DNA of 64,000 bases, taken from Desulfobacterium sp. (GTDB lineage: Bacteria > Desulfobacterota > Desulfobacteria > Desulfobacterales > Desulfobacteraceae). The notes under the pieces are model-generated. The model had not been told where the DNA came from, searched no databases, and saw only the letters and a program-made list of their open reading frames with translations. The stretch lies in assembly GCA_030145245.1 (NCBI GenBank), contig JAQYWC010000074.1, forward strand, positions 62,001 to 126,000. The letters are read 5' to 3'. The stretch's first letter is position 1. Each line of letters begins with the position of its first letter. Of the stretch, positions 8,470 through 17,110 are shown in pieces. The position numbers were made by a program, and so were the translations under genes.

Positions 8470-8931
8470 GGCCCGGTTTTCAGCTCAGCGTATATTATCT
8501 TCACAGGCGTAAACAATCCCCATATTGATAAAATCAGGCAGATAAAAAGCCTTGGGGAACTGCGCAAACACACGGATCTGATCAACATATGCATCATTGG
8601 GGGCGGGTGGCACAATAATAATCTGAAAGGGGTCAAACATCTCAGCCAGGTGGTGAACGCAACCAAGATCATGGAGCTGCTCAAGCATAACCGGGCCGAT
8701 ATCTATATCGAGCAGACACTCCTGGTACGCTATCAGTTGAAACAGCTGGGTATGCAGGCGGACATCGTGGAGATCCCCAATGTGATGGACATGACCCACT
8801 GGAACCTGTGTATCGGCAAAAAGTCGCCCTTCGCAAATCTGATGCCGGCCATCGACCAAAAACTTGAAGAGATGCAGAAGAACGGCGCCTTAAAGAAGCT
8901 CCAGGACAAGATCTTTAGCAAATATCAGTGA
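8470..8931 (+). pseudogene. 5'-truncated periplasmic solute-binding protein remnant
   Basis: After the EamA stop another frame reads convincingly as the C-terminal 150 residues of a family-3-like binding protein: SSAYIIFTGVNNPHIDKIRQIKSL, SQVVNATKIMELLKHNRADI, and a terminal LEEMQKNGALKKLQDKI typical of the last helix. There is no signal peptide, no N-terminal lobe and no credible start; the open frame runs back only into out-of-frame EamA sequence. The break therefore lies at about 8460-8480. The remnant abuts a histidine kinase that already has its own binding protein on the other side, so it may be the leftover of a second sensor pair. Confidence 0.65.
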
Positions 8932-8941
8932 GCTATAAAGG

Positions 8942-10906
8942 TTACCGATGCTGTTCCAGGGGCAGGTGAATGATGAATTTGGTGCCCTTACCCGGGGAGG
9001 ACTCCACGGAGAGGGTGCCGCCCTGGTTTTCCGTGACGATGAAATAGGAGACCGAAAGGCCCAGCCCCGTTCCTGTCCCCACATCCTTTGTGGTGTAAAA
9101 CGGCTCAAATACCCGTTTTTGAGTCTCTTCATCCATGCCCGGACCGTTATCCTCGATCTCGATGCGGACCCTGCTGCCGTCCACCATGAGGCGCAGCACG
9201 AAACAGGGCCGGATTCCCGCTTCATGGGCTTTCCACATGGCCTGGGCCCCGTTCTTGAGGATATTCAGAAAGACCTGCTGGATCTTGCTGGCTTCGCAGG
9301 GGATCTTTGGCACGGACCCATCGTACTCCCGCCGAATCTCGACATTTCTGAAATCGTAACGCTGCTTGAGGTCGTAATCGGTCTCAAGCAGCCTGACGCT
9401 GGTATCGAGAAGCTCGCCCAGATCATTGAGATCAAACCGGGAGTCGCTCCTGCGGCTGAAGGAGAGCATATTGTCAACAATGGCAGCCGCCCGCTTCCCG
9501 GATTCCATGATCGCCTCGATCATGGAGTAGATCCCCCGGTTCTCCATGTAGGCGATGATGGTCTCCATGCTGGTGCCGCACGCTTCGGCCGCCTGCCTGT
9601 TTTTGGCCATGTTGCCGGAGATCCGGTTTTGCATCACCTGGGTATTTTGAAGGATTCCCGCCAGGGGGTTGTTGATCTCATGGGCCATGCCCGCGGCTAA
9701 CCCTCCCACGGACATCATCTTCTCCGTCTGGATCATCATCTCCTGGGTGCGCCGGCGCTCGGTCACGTCAAAAAACGCCCCCACAAGGCTTGAGAGGGTC
9801 CCGTTTGACGCGTAGATGCCCTGGCCCGTTTCATTGATCCACCGGATCTCACCCCCGGCATGGACGATCCGATACTCCAGGGAGTAGGGTTCCTGGGATC
9901 CCAGGCTCTTTTCAATCTTCTGCCTTGCCAGGGGGGCGTCTTCAAGGTGAATGATAGAACAGAAGCGCCGCCCCCTGCTGTTGATGAAATCAGACGCCGG
10001 ATACCCGGAAATCTCCTGGATGGTATCGCTGATGAACTCCATGGTCCAATCCGCATCATTGACAGTCCTGTAGACGGCACCGGGAATGTTGTCCACAAGG
10101 ACCCGGAACTGGGCCTCGCTCAGGGAAAGGGAATCCTCGGCAAGGTCGCGGTCACGGATGGTCTTGATCAGGCTGGCATTGAGTCTCTGCTGGGTTATCA
10201 GCTCATTCCTGAGGCTCTCCCGGGCCTGGATCAGGTTAACGCGCATGGCATTGAGGGCATCCACCACCATATCGAGTTCATTTTTCCGGGTTCGTCCGCC
10301 TGCCAGAACCAGGGGAATTCCAAGGCTCTCCATGTTGAGGTTTCCGGCATACTCCGACATGCGGTGGAGGTGACGGCTGACAAGGAACCAGATGAGAAAC
10401 AGGACAAACACGGACACGGAAAAGGTCTTGACGGCCTGGGCTCCCAGGATGATCAGCACCCGGTCCCTGAGCCTTGCGTAGATGTACTGAAGATCGCCGT
10501 GGATAATCAACCGCCCTACGGTTTCCGGCTCAAACTGGGCCTGGGGATCCGCGTATTGAATGGGAAACTCGAACACCACGCTTCTGATGGCCGGGGGCTT
10601 CTCCCCCACCATATAGGAGGTGTCAAGGGTTTTGAGCTCCAGGTAGGAGATCTCGGGCAGCTTCAGTATCCCGTTGAGCTGGGCATTGACATGGCTTGTG
10701 TTCATGTTCCAGATGCTCATGGAGAGGCTGTTGACATAGGCCTTCCGAACCTCATGGATCCGGGTCCCAAGAAGATCGACATCCTTGGTGTAATCCACCC
10801 ACAGTTGAAGGCCCGTGGCCAGAAGCGTCAACAGGGAACTTACCAGCAGAATATATACAAGGAGCTGCCGGGCCAGTATATCTTTGGAATCAGGGATTAG
10901 TTTCAT
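8942..10906 (-). CDS. Membrane sensor histidine kinase with PAS domain
   Basis: A 654-residue two-component sensor. Order: TM1 at 13-33, periplasmic sensor loop about 34-150, TM2 at about 158-177, a linker helix region, a PAS/PAC module at about 262-390 ending in FFDVTERRRTQ, the dimerisation helix with phospho-acceptor His409 in GMAHEINNPLAG, and an HATPase domain with N box (NILKNGAQAM), G1 (DNGPGM) and G2 (GTGLGLSV). No receiver domain and no response regulator is adjacent, so its partner must lie elsewhere. Start ATG 10906 is 6 nt from the stop of the binding-protein gene upstream, so the two are cotranscribed. Confidence 0.93.
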   Translation of the reverse strand: MKLIPDSKDILARQLLVYILLVSSLLTLLATGLQLWVDYTKDVDLLGTRIHEVRKAYVNSLSMSIWNMNTSHVNAQLNGILKLPEISYLELKTLDTSYMVGEKPPAIRSVVFEFPIQYADPQAQFEPETVGRLIIHGDLQYIYARLRDRVLIILGAQAVKTFSVSVFVLFLIWFLVSRHLHRMSEYAGNLNMESLGIPLVLAGGRTRKNELDMVVDALNAMRVNLIQARESLRNELITQQRLNASLIKTIRDRDLAEDSLSLSEAQFRVLVDNIPGAVYRTVNDADWTMEFISDTIQEISGYPASDFINSRGRRFCSIIHLEDAPLARQKIEKSLGSQEPYSLEYRIVHAGGEIRWINETGQGIYASNGTLSSLVGAFFDVTERRRTQEMMIQTEKMMSVGGLAAGMAHEINNPLAGILQNTQVMQNRISGNMAKNRQAAEACGTSMETIIAYMENRGIYSMIEAIMESGKRAAAIVDNMLSFSRRSDSRFDLNDLGELLDTSVRLLETDYDLKQRYDFRNVEIRREYDGSVPKIPCEASKIQQVFLNILKNGAQAMWKAHEAGIRPCFVLRLMVDGSRVRIEIEDNGPGMDEETQKRVFEPFYTTKDVGTGTGLGLSVSYFIVTENQGGTLSVESSPGKGTKFIIHLPLEQHR

Positions 10907-10912
10907 TCACCA

Positions 10913-11719
10913 TCACTTCCCCCCGGGTCGGCCGGGCTGTAATACTTTGCCCGGGTCGACCGCGCCGTAATATTTTTCCCAGATTTTTCCATAGGCCTCC
11001 TCAGTTTTAAACACCTTTAAGGCATCTGAAAACCTTTTCACAAACGACTCGGCCACCGTCTTTTTGCTGAAGATGAGGTTGAGATCGCTCTTGAGGATCT
11101 CCCTGGAAACGATGGGAACGATCTGGCCGGTCAATCCCATCTCCTGGATGATCAGCATGCCGTTGGCATTGTCCGCAATGGCGTAATCGATTCTTCCTGC
11201 CATCAGCTTCTGGAAGTTGAGAAGATCGTTCTCCACCGCCTGGGCGTTTTTCTCGGTTTCAATGAAATTTAGAAACTCCAGGGGATAGGCAAATGCCCTG
11301 ACGATCCCAATCCGTTTTCCCTTGAGGTCGTCATAGGAGTTGAATTTCAAGGTTCCGGCGTTCTCCTTTTTAATGAACAGGAGGTATTCCAGTGTTGCGA
11401 TGGACTCCTCCGGGTAATGGCAGAATTTAGCCCTCTCTTCCGTGAAAAGGGCACAGAACAGGGCGTCGTTCCGGCCCTTAAAGACAAAATCAACGGCCCT
11501 TGACCAGGGGTACTCGGCAATGGTGATCGCAACCCCCATCCGTTTGAACACCTCCCGGACCACCTCCGTGCAGAACCCCGGGGCTTCAAGGTTGAAGATA
11601 TCTTCATGGGGCGGCCACTTGTCCGTGCCGATCTTGATCACCTCTGCCTGCCCCCCTTTTGTGTAAAAGGTCAGGAGAAGCAACGCCAGGATTGCGATAA
11701 AAAACTTTGTTTTTGCCAT
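10913..11719 (-). CDS. Periplasmic solute-binding protein paired with the histidine kinase
   Basis: A 268-residue SBP family-3-like protein with signal peptide (1-25, ending GGQA) and an N-terminal lobe starting IKIGTDKWPPHED. It lacks ABC components nearby and lies 6 nt upstream of a membrane histidine kinase, so it most likely presents a ligand to the kinase rather than to a transporter (inference). ATG 11719 is preceded by GAGGTGGG and starts the signal peptide; the longer open frame to 11767 is rejected. A possible promoter (TTGACA, forward 11815-11820 on the complement) lies about 100 nt upstream. Confidence 0.85.
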   Translation of the reverse strand: MAKTKFFIAILALLLLTFYTKGGQAEVIKIGTDKWPPHEDIFNLEAPGFCTEVVREVFKRMGVAITIAEYPWSRAVDFVFKGRNDALFCALFTEERAKFCHYPEESIATLEYLLFIKKENAGTLKFNSYDDLKGKRIGIVRAFAYPLEFLNFIETEKNAQAVENDLLNFQKLMAGRIDYAIADNANGMLIIQEMGLTGQIVPIVSREILKSDLNLIFSKKTVAESFVKRFSDALKVFKTEEAYGKIWEKYYGAVDPGKVLQPGRPGGK

Positions 11720-11928
11720 GGTTTCCCACCTCATAGACACGGCCACCCGGGAACAGCGTAAAAGCAATCCATCTGGGCCTTGCCTTTTGAAAGGTAATAT
11801 GCCGGGCTCGCTGCTGTCAAGCCCTTAACCATATGAGATTTGGACTTTTTCCGCGGTTATGCTATGCTTTTTCCATCAACCGCAGGTTGATCCGTTCAAT
11901 TTATCGCCCGGGAAACAGGGGGTATTCC

Positions 11929-12696
11929 ATGGACGCACCGATTCTCTTCTTTGACAGACACTTTCTCTTTTTCCTCGCTGCCAGGGGCCATATGGCCACA
12001 CGCTTTGCCATGGAACCCAGGCGAGCCTCAGTCAAGGACATGATCGAATCCCTGGGCGTCCCCCACACAGAGGTGGGCGCCATCCTTGTGAACCAGAAGG
12101 AGGTGGCGTTCTCCTTTATTCCCGGGAACAGTGAAAAGATCGTGATTCAGGCCATTTCACCGCCCTTTGACGTCACCCGGAAAACCCGCCTCAGGCCCCG
12201 GCCCTTTGAGCATGTCAGGTTTGTGGCCGATGTCAACGTGGGAAGGCTTGCCAGACTGCTCCTCGCCCTGGGATTTGACACGGTTTACTCCAACGGGTTC
12301 AGGGATAGTGAGGTGGCAACCATTTCAACCCAAGAGCAACGAATCGTCCTGACCCGGGACACAGGCCTGTTAAAGAGAAAAAACATCATTTTTGCACGGC
12401 GGATTCGTGGGGAGGATCCCTATCTCCAGCTCAAGGAGGTCCTTGATTTCTTCGGCCTTGGCAGGGACGAGTTTGATTTTCTCTCCCGGTGCACCGTCTG
12501 CAACTGCCGGCTCCAGCCTGTTGAAAAGCAAACCATTCTCCACCGGCTGGAGCCAAAAACAAAACGTTTTTACACCCGGTTCTCCATCTGCCCCGGCTGT
12601 TGCCGGATCTTCTGGAAAGGCTCCCACCACGGGGCCATGAAAGAGCGGCTCAGGGCACTTGGAATTCCGCTGGCTCCCGAGGAGGAACGCCCATGA
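11929..12696 (+). CDS. Mut7-C RNase-domain protein with N-terminal ubiquitin-like domain
   Basis: 255 residues. The N-terminal part (about 18-78, EVGAILVNQKEV) resembles the Mut7-C ubiquitin-like module; the C-terminal part (about 96-245) is a Mut7-C (DUF82) PIN-like RNase domain with candidate acidic residues D101 (FVADVNVGRLARLL), D126 (GFRDSE) and D144 (LTRDTGLL), and a four-cysteine zinc knuckle CTVC/CPGC at 188-191 and 221-224. RNase activity is known for the Mut7 exonuclease relatives and inferred here. The ATG at 11929 has CAGGGGGT in front; the open frame extends to 11833 but has no ribosome site. It overlaps pcm by 4 nt (ATGA). Confidence 0.85.
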   Translation: MDAPILFFDRHFLFFLAARGHMATRFAMEPRRASVKDMIESLGVPHTEVGAILVNQKEVAFSFIPGNSEKIVIQAISPPFDVTRKTRLRPRPFEHVRFVADVNVGRLARLLLALGFDTVYSNGFRDSEVATISTQEQRIVLTRDTGLLKRKNIIFARRIRGEDPYLQLKEVLDFFGLGRDEFDFLSRCTVCNCRLQPVEKQTILHRLEPKTKRFYTRFSICPGCCRIFWKGSHHGAMKERLRALGIPLAPEEERP

Positions 12697-13406
12697 GACC
12701 AGCAACTGTCACACTCTTGACTCTTCTTCTTGTCTGGCTCCAGCCGGCCACGGCCCCGGCAGACATGACAAACGACCCCTTTGGGGCTTCCAGGAAAAAG
12801 ATGGTCGCCACCCAGATCCGCAGCCGGGGGGTGTCAGATCCGGCTGTGCTCAGGGCCATGGAAGATGTGCCCCGGCATCTCTTTGTCCCTGAAAAATTAA
12901 GGGACCATGCCCATGAAGACCGTCCCCTTGCCATCGGCTTTGGCCAGACCATCTCCCAGCCCTATGTGGTGGCCCTGATGACAAAGCTCCTTGATCTTAC
13001 AGAGGCGTCCAGGGTGCTTGAGGTGGGCACCGGTTCCGGTTACCAGGCGGCGATCCTCTCAAGGATCGCAAAGGAGGTCTTTTCCGTGGAGATTGTAAGT
13101 CCCCTCCACCTCCGGGCAAAACAGACACTCAAAGAAACGGGCTGCACCAACGTGACCGCCATCCACAGGGACGGGTTTTTCGGATGGAAGAAACACGCGC
13201 CCTATGACGCCATCATCGTGACCTGTGCGGCCGAGTCGGTTCCCCCGCCCCTGATTCAACAGCTCAGGATCGGCGGCGTCATGTGCATCCCGGTGGGCCC
13301 GCCCTTCCGGGTCCAGAACCTGCTGCGCATCACCCGCAGAGCAAAGGACGACGTCAGGACCGAGGTGATCTCCCAGGTCCGGTTTGTCCCCCTGACAAGG
13401 CCGTAG
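12693..13406 (+). CDS. pcm: Protein-L-isoaspartate O-methyltransferase, exported form
   Basis: Pcm methylates isoaspartyl residues with S-adenosylmethionine to start repair of aged proteins. The 237-residue product shows GQTISQPYVVALM (84-96), motif I VLEVGTGSGYQAA (108-120), motif post-I VEIVSPL and YDAIIVTCAA. Unlike classical cytosolic Pcm it begins with a cleavable signal peptide (1-23, LLLVWLQPATAPA), implying a periplasmic enzyme; the source of SAM there is unclear. Start ATG 12693 has GAGGAGG at ideal distance and overlaps the preceding stop. The next gene begins 2 nt after its stop, so the three genes form an operon. Confidence 0.93.
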   Translation: MRPATVTLLTLLLVWLQPATAPADMTNDPFGASRKKMVATQIRSRGVSDPAVLRAMEDVPRHLFVPEKLRDHAHEDRPLAIGFGQTISQPYVVALMTKLLDLTEASRVLEVGTGSGYQAAILSRIAKEVFSVEIVSPLHLRAKQTLKETGCTNVTAIHRDGFFGWKKHAPYDAIIVTCAAESVPPPLIQQLRIGGVMCIPVGPPFRVQNLLRITRRAKDDVRTEVISQVRFVPLTRP

Positions 13407-13408
13407 AC

Positions 13409-15841
13409 ATGAAACCCGGCAGCCGCGCCGTCTGGGTGATCGTCTTTGTCACCTCCTTTACCCTCCTCGGCCACGAGATAGCCCTGGCAAGGGTATCGGC
13501 CCTGGTCCAGTGGCAGAATCTGGCTGCCATCATCATCGGCATGGCCATGCTGGGCTTTGGGGCCAGCGGGTCCGTGATCATGCTGCTGGAGCCCCTGATA
13601 AAGAGGCACCTTTTCAAGAGTATGCTCCTCTTCGCCCTGGCCTATCCCATCTCCCTGACCCTGGGATTCATCCTCTACTGCAAGATCCCGTTCAACCCCT
13701 TTGAGGTGGGGCTGGATCCTTGCCAGATCGTTTTCCTTTTGTTCAAGCTTGGGGCCATGGCTATGCCCTTTTTCTTCGGGGCCATGGTGGTGGGAACGGC
13801 ACTCCGGTTTTTCAGGGTCTCAAGGATCTACTTTGCCAACCTTACGGGATCGGGCGCAGGAGCCCTGGCCGTTGTTTTCCTTCTCTACCGGTTCCACCCC
13901 ATGGAGATCGTCATCATCATCATCGCCACTGCCATGGTTCCTTTTCTCGTTCTGCTGGGGGAGAAAAGTACGCTGTCCTTTGTGACAGGGCTTATCCTCT
14001 CCGTGACCTGGACAGGCCTGCTTTTCCTCTCCGTCAACGGCCTGGACCTCACCCGGGTCTCCCAGTACAAGGCGATCTCAGGCGCCCTGACCCTTCCCGA
14101 CGCAAAGATCCTGGCCCAGCGGTTCTCCCCCCTCTCCACGGTCCAGGCGGTCCAGGCCACGGGCCTTCGCTCCACCCCGGGCCTGAGCCTCATCACCCCG
14201 GTTCCCGTGCCGGTCCACAAGGGGCTCTTTTTCGACGGCCAGGCAATGAGCCCCATCGCCCCCTACAACGGCGACAATACCGCCATCGCCTACCTGGACC
14301 ACATGCCCCCGGCCCTGGCCCACCACCTGGTCCCCATGGAACACCGGGAGCGCATCCTGATTGTGGGCATGGGCGGCGGAGAAGGGATCCTTGGGGCGAA
14401 CCTCCACGGATTCAGGCAGCTGGTCGGCCTGGAGGTCGACCGGAACGTCATCGACCTCATGGAGACCGAATTCGCCGGTTTTTCAGGAGATATTTATCAC
14501 CAGGAGAACCTTGTCGTCATCAACCAGGATGCCCGGGCCTATGCAAAAAGTGCCCGGGCCTATGCAAGGCGTGCCCGGGACCGGTTCGACCTCATCGAAA
14601 TCAGGATGATCGATGCCGCAGGATCTGCCGCCTCAGGCCTTGCCGCCATGCATGAGACCTATCTCTACACCGTGGAGGCGATCCAAGAGTTCCTGAACCT
14701 TCTCGCCCCCCACGGCGTACTGGCCATCTCCCGGTGGGTCACCACCCCGCCCGGGGATGTCATCAAGATGGCGAACATCATGATCCATGCCCTGGAGCGG
14801 TCGGGGATTGAGGAGGTCGCAGAGCATCTTATCCTGATCCGAAGCCTTCAGACAGCCACCCTGGTGGTCTCGAACCAAAAATTTTCACAGGAACAGATCA
14901 GGATCACCCGGAAATTCTGCGACCAGCGGCTCTTTGACGCGATCTACCACCCCGGCATAAAGATTGAAGAGACCCAACGGTTCATCCGTACAGAACACCC
15001 CGTGTACCATGATGCCATCCAGGCCCTGGTTTCCCAGGAGGCCACGGCGTTTGAACGCGCCTACCCCTTTGAGATCACCCCGGCCGTTGACGACCGCCCC
15101 TACTTTTACCACTTTTTCCGCTGGCATCTGGTCCACGAGATCCTGCAGACCGGCACCCGGACCATCGCCTTTACCCAGTGGGGCTATCTTGTCCTCCTCA
15201 TTCTCCTGGCCATGGCCCTGGGCGCAAGCCTCATCTTCATCCTGATCCCCCTTGTCCTTGCAAGGGATTCAGCTGCCCCTCCCCTGAACTTAAGCCTTGG
15301 CGCCTATTTCAGCGCCATTGCCACGGGGTTCTTTTTTGTGGAGATTCCCTTGATGCAGAAACTGATCCTGTTCCTGTCGGCCCCGGCCGTGTCCATGGGG
15401 GTGATCCTGGCAAGCCTGCTGGTCTTTTCCGGCCTTGGTGCCTGTTGTTCGGACCGTATCTTCCCGGGCAGGCACGGACTGTTCTCGTCCAACCTGCTTG
15501 TCACCGCCCTCATCCTGATCTATTGGACCGGCCTGGACAAACTGCTTGCCCCGTGTGCGGCCTGGCCAATGCCCGGCAAAATGGCAGCCGCCACGGCTTC
15601 CCTCCTGCCCCTTGGCATGGCCATGGGCCTGCCCTTTCCCAAGGGCCTTACTTTAGTGAAAGAGATCTCCCCCACCAAGGTCGCCTGGGCCTTTGGGGTG
15701 AACAACCTCTTTTCCGTGATCGCAACCCTGGGAGCGGCCCTTGTCGCCATCCTCTTCGGGTTTGACAGGGTGCTCTCCCTGGCCGTCCTCTTCTACCTTG
15801 CAGCAGCCATGCTGTCATTGAAACTTGCTTCCCACGCCTGA
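13409..15841 (+). CDS. Large membrane protein with spermidine-synthase-like domain
   Basis: 810 residues. An N-terminal hydrophobic block of about seven spans (residues 5-220), a central Rossmann domain of the spermidine-synthase/SAM-methyltransferase type with VGMGGGEGILGA at about 319-330 and an acidic strand end GLEVDRNVID, then a C-terminal membrane block (about 590-805). This is the layout of fused-membrane SpeE-like proteins, whose chemistry is not established; polyamine synthesis should not be assumed. A 21-bp tandem duplication (14531-14572) inserts the heptads ARAYAKS and ARAYARR into the soluble domain. ATG 13409 is 2 nt after pcm. Confidence 0.82.
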   Translation: MKPGSRAVWVIVFVTSFTLLGHEIALARVSALVQWQNLAAIIIGMAMLGFGASGSVIMLLEPLIKRHLFKSMLLFALAYPISLTLGFILYCKIPFNPFEVGLDPCQIVFLLFKLGAMAMPFFFGAMVVGTALRFFRVSRIYFANLTGSGAGALAVVFLLYRFHPMEIVIIIIATAMVPFLVLLGEKSTLSFVTGLILSVTWTGLLFLSVNGLDLTRVSQYKAISGALTLPDAKILAQRFSPLSTVQAVQATGLRSTPGLSLITPVPVPVHKGLFFDGQAMSPIAPYNGDNTAIAYLDHMPPALAHHLVPMEHRERILIVGMGGGEGILGANLHGFRQLVGLEVDRNVIDLMETEFAGFSGDIYHQENLVVINQDARAYAKSARAYARRARDRFDLIEIRMIDAAGSAASGLAAMHETYLYTVEAIQEFLNLLAPHGVLAISRWVTTPPGDVIKMANIMIHALERSGIEEVAEHLILIRSLQTATLVVSNQKFSQEQIRITRKFCDQRLFDAIYHPGIKIEETQRFIRTEHPVYHDAIQALVSQEATAFERAYPFEITPAVDDRPYFYHFFRWHLVHEILQTGTRTIAFTQWGYLVLLILLAMALGASLIFILIPLVLARDSAAPPLNLSLGAYFSAIATGFFFVEIPLMQKLILFLSAPAVSMGVILASLLVFSGLGACCSDRIFPGRHGLFSSNLLVTALILIYWTGLDKLLAPCAAWPMPGKMAAATASLLPLGMAMGLPFPKGLTLVKEISPTKVAWAFGVNNLFSVIATLGAALVAILFGFDRVLSLAVLFYLAAAMLSLKLASHA

Positions 15842-15993
15842 CCACCCCGGGGGGAAAAGAGATCCAACCGTTTCCGGTTTCTCCCCGTCCAAAAATAAAT
15901 ATAACCATTGATTTTAAAAGAAAATAATGGCATATACGATGCTTTAGTTTTTTAGTTTCAATTTCATTAGTTACTTGGAGAAAGCATCCAACC

Positions 15994-16425
15994 ATGGCAC
16001 TTTTCAGCTCAACCATCACCATCGATTCCGATGTGGAATCCGTATTCAGCTTTGCCACCGATCCTAGAAACAATGGGACCTGGCAATCGAACTTTGTCTC
16101 TTTCCAGCAGACAAATGGCGACGGCGTTGAAGTTGGCGCAACCTACAGGTATGTCAACTCTTTTCTTGGGATGAACATGCAGACCGATGGGGTGATCACC
16201 GAATATGAACCCAACCAGGTGATGACCTATGAATTCAAGTCCCCAACAATGTCCGGTTCAAGCAGGTTCCAGGTGGAAGAGAAGGGTGACAAAACAGAGG
16301 TGACCTTCACGGGTGAAGCCGATCTCAGCGCCATTAAATTCGGTAAAAAATTAGCTGAGATGAAAGCCAAGAAGCAGATCAAATCCGACCTTAAGAAACT
16401 CAAGCGAGTCCTTGAAGCAGGATAA
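15994..16425 (+). CDS. SRPBCC (START/polyketide-cyclase-like) family protein
   Basis: 143 residues with the SRPBCC pattern: SSTITIDSDVESVFSFATDPRNNGTW at the N-terminus (strand, then helix closing the pocket), VGATYRYV, GVITEYEPNQVMTYEF and a long C-terminal helix (KKLAEMKAKKQIKSDLKKLKRVL). Such small helix-grip proteins bind hydrophobic ligands; no catalytic residue can be named. Cytoplasmic (no signal peptide). The iron-box motif at 16441 begins 15 nt after its stop, so it marks the left border of the metal island. Confidence 0.8.
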   Translation: MALFSSTITIDSDVESVFSFATDPRNNGTWQSNFVSFQQTNGDGVEVGATYRYVNSFLGMNMQTDGVITEYEPNQVMTYEFKSPTMSGSSRFQVEEKGDKTEVTFTGEADLSAIKFGKKLAEMKAKKQIKSDLKKLKRVLEAG

Positions 16426-16440
16426 CCCCAAAACAACAAT

Positions 16441-16491
16441 GTTTGGCATACCAAATTCTTTTCTTGACTTTAAAAAGAAAGGCTTTAAAAT
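16441..16491 (+). promoter_or_regulatory. TTTGG-N4-CCAAA box plus promoter for the Cys-rich Feo partner
   Basis: GTTTGGCATACCAAAT (16441-16456) is a palindrome; 7 nt further TTGACT (16464-16469) and TAAAAT (16486-16491) form a 16-nt-spaced promoter. The same box at the same 7-nt distance precedes the feoA promoter. Confidence 0.7.
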
Positions 16492-16531
16492 GTAACGCAT
16501 AAAAGCCGGATCAATTTAAGGAGGATTCAAC

Positions 16532-16696
16532 ATGGAATTTCTGGATATCGCCCTGACCTCAATCATTGTTGTCATTGCCGGGATCTACACCCTGAAGAGC
16601 ATCACCAGCAAAAAAGGATGTTCTTCATGCAGTTCATGCAGCAACTGCCCGGACGCTGCCAAAACAGTCTGTATCAAAGACTCACCCTATCGATAA
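16532..16696 (+). CDS. FeoB-associated Cys-rich membrane protein
   Basis: A 54-residue protein, too short for most gene callers: MEFLDIALTSIIVVIAGIY forms a single N-terminal membrane span, followed by a basic patch and a cysteine cluster GCSSCSSCSNC plus one later Cys (five in all). This matches the family of small Cys-rich membrane proteins encoded with feoAB, thought to assist ferrous iron uptake or its control. ATG 16532 has TAAGGAGG 7 nt upstream. It has its own iron-box promoter and precedes feoA by 190 nt. Confidence 0.85.
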   Translation: MEFLDIALTSIIVVIAGIYTLKSITSKKGCSSCSSCSNCPDAAKTVCIKDSPYR

Positions 16697-16752
16697 CAAT
16701 TCGAAATATTAATATCTGCAGCACCGCCATCCTTAAGGTGGTTGAGAAAAAA

Positions 16753-16804
16753 ATTAGGCTATCCAAACTTTTTCCTTGACCATCTTTTTTTTTAGCCCTA
16801 TAAG
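16753..16804 (+). promoter_or_regulatory. Iron-type box plus promoter for feoAB
   Basis: ATTAGGCTATCCAAAC (16753-16768), 7 nt, TTGACC (16776-16781), 17 nt, TATAAG (16799-16804). A second half-site CTCCAAAC lies just downstream of the expected start of transcription. Confidence 0.7.
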
Positions 16805-16888
16805 TTTGTTGCTCCAAACAAAATACACAAGAATGAAAAAACAGACTTTCAGCAAACATCGTTAACAACAAACAACGGGATTAAAAAA

Positions 16889-17110
16889 ATGACGTCATTG
16901 AGCAGAACCACACCGGGAGGCAGCGTCAGCATCGAAAAAGTCACGGCCACGGGAAAGCTTGGCCAGCGCCTCATGGATCTGGGACTCTACCCCGGCCTTA
17001 GAGTGAGCGTAATCAGAAACTCCCCCCTTGAAGATCCCATGGAGATTGAAATAAACGGATATTTTTTGAGTCTGAGACATGAAGAGGCAGCGTATGTTAA
17101 AGTCAGCTGA
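16889..17110 (+). CDS. feoA: FeoA, ferrous iron transport accessory protein
   Basis: A 73-residue SH3-like FeoA protein that supports FeoB in Fe(II) uptake, probably by contacting its cytoplasmic domains. Family signs: GQRLMDLGLYPGLRVSVIRNSPLEDPMEIEING and a final strand with YVKVS. It precedes feoB in the same transcript; the feoB start lies inside or 1 nt after the end of feoA, so translation is coupled. Confidence 0.93.
   Translation: MTSLSRTTPGGSVSIEKVTATGKLGQRLMDLGLYPGLRVSVIRNSPLEDPMEIEINGYFLSLRHEEAAYVKVS

Noticed and set aside
13720-14655. Second plus-strand frame of 311 codons inside the spermidine-synthase-like gene
   Set aside because: Its translation is dominated by Pro, Arg, Gly and His, typical of an out-of-phase frame in high-GC3 DNA.
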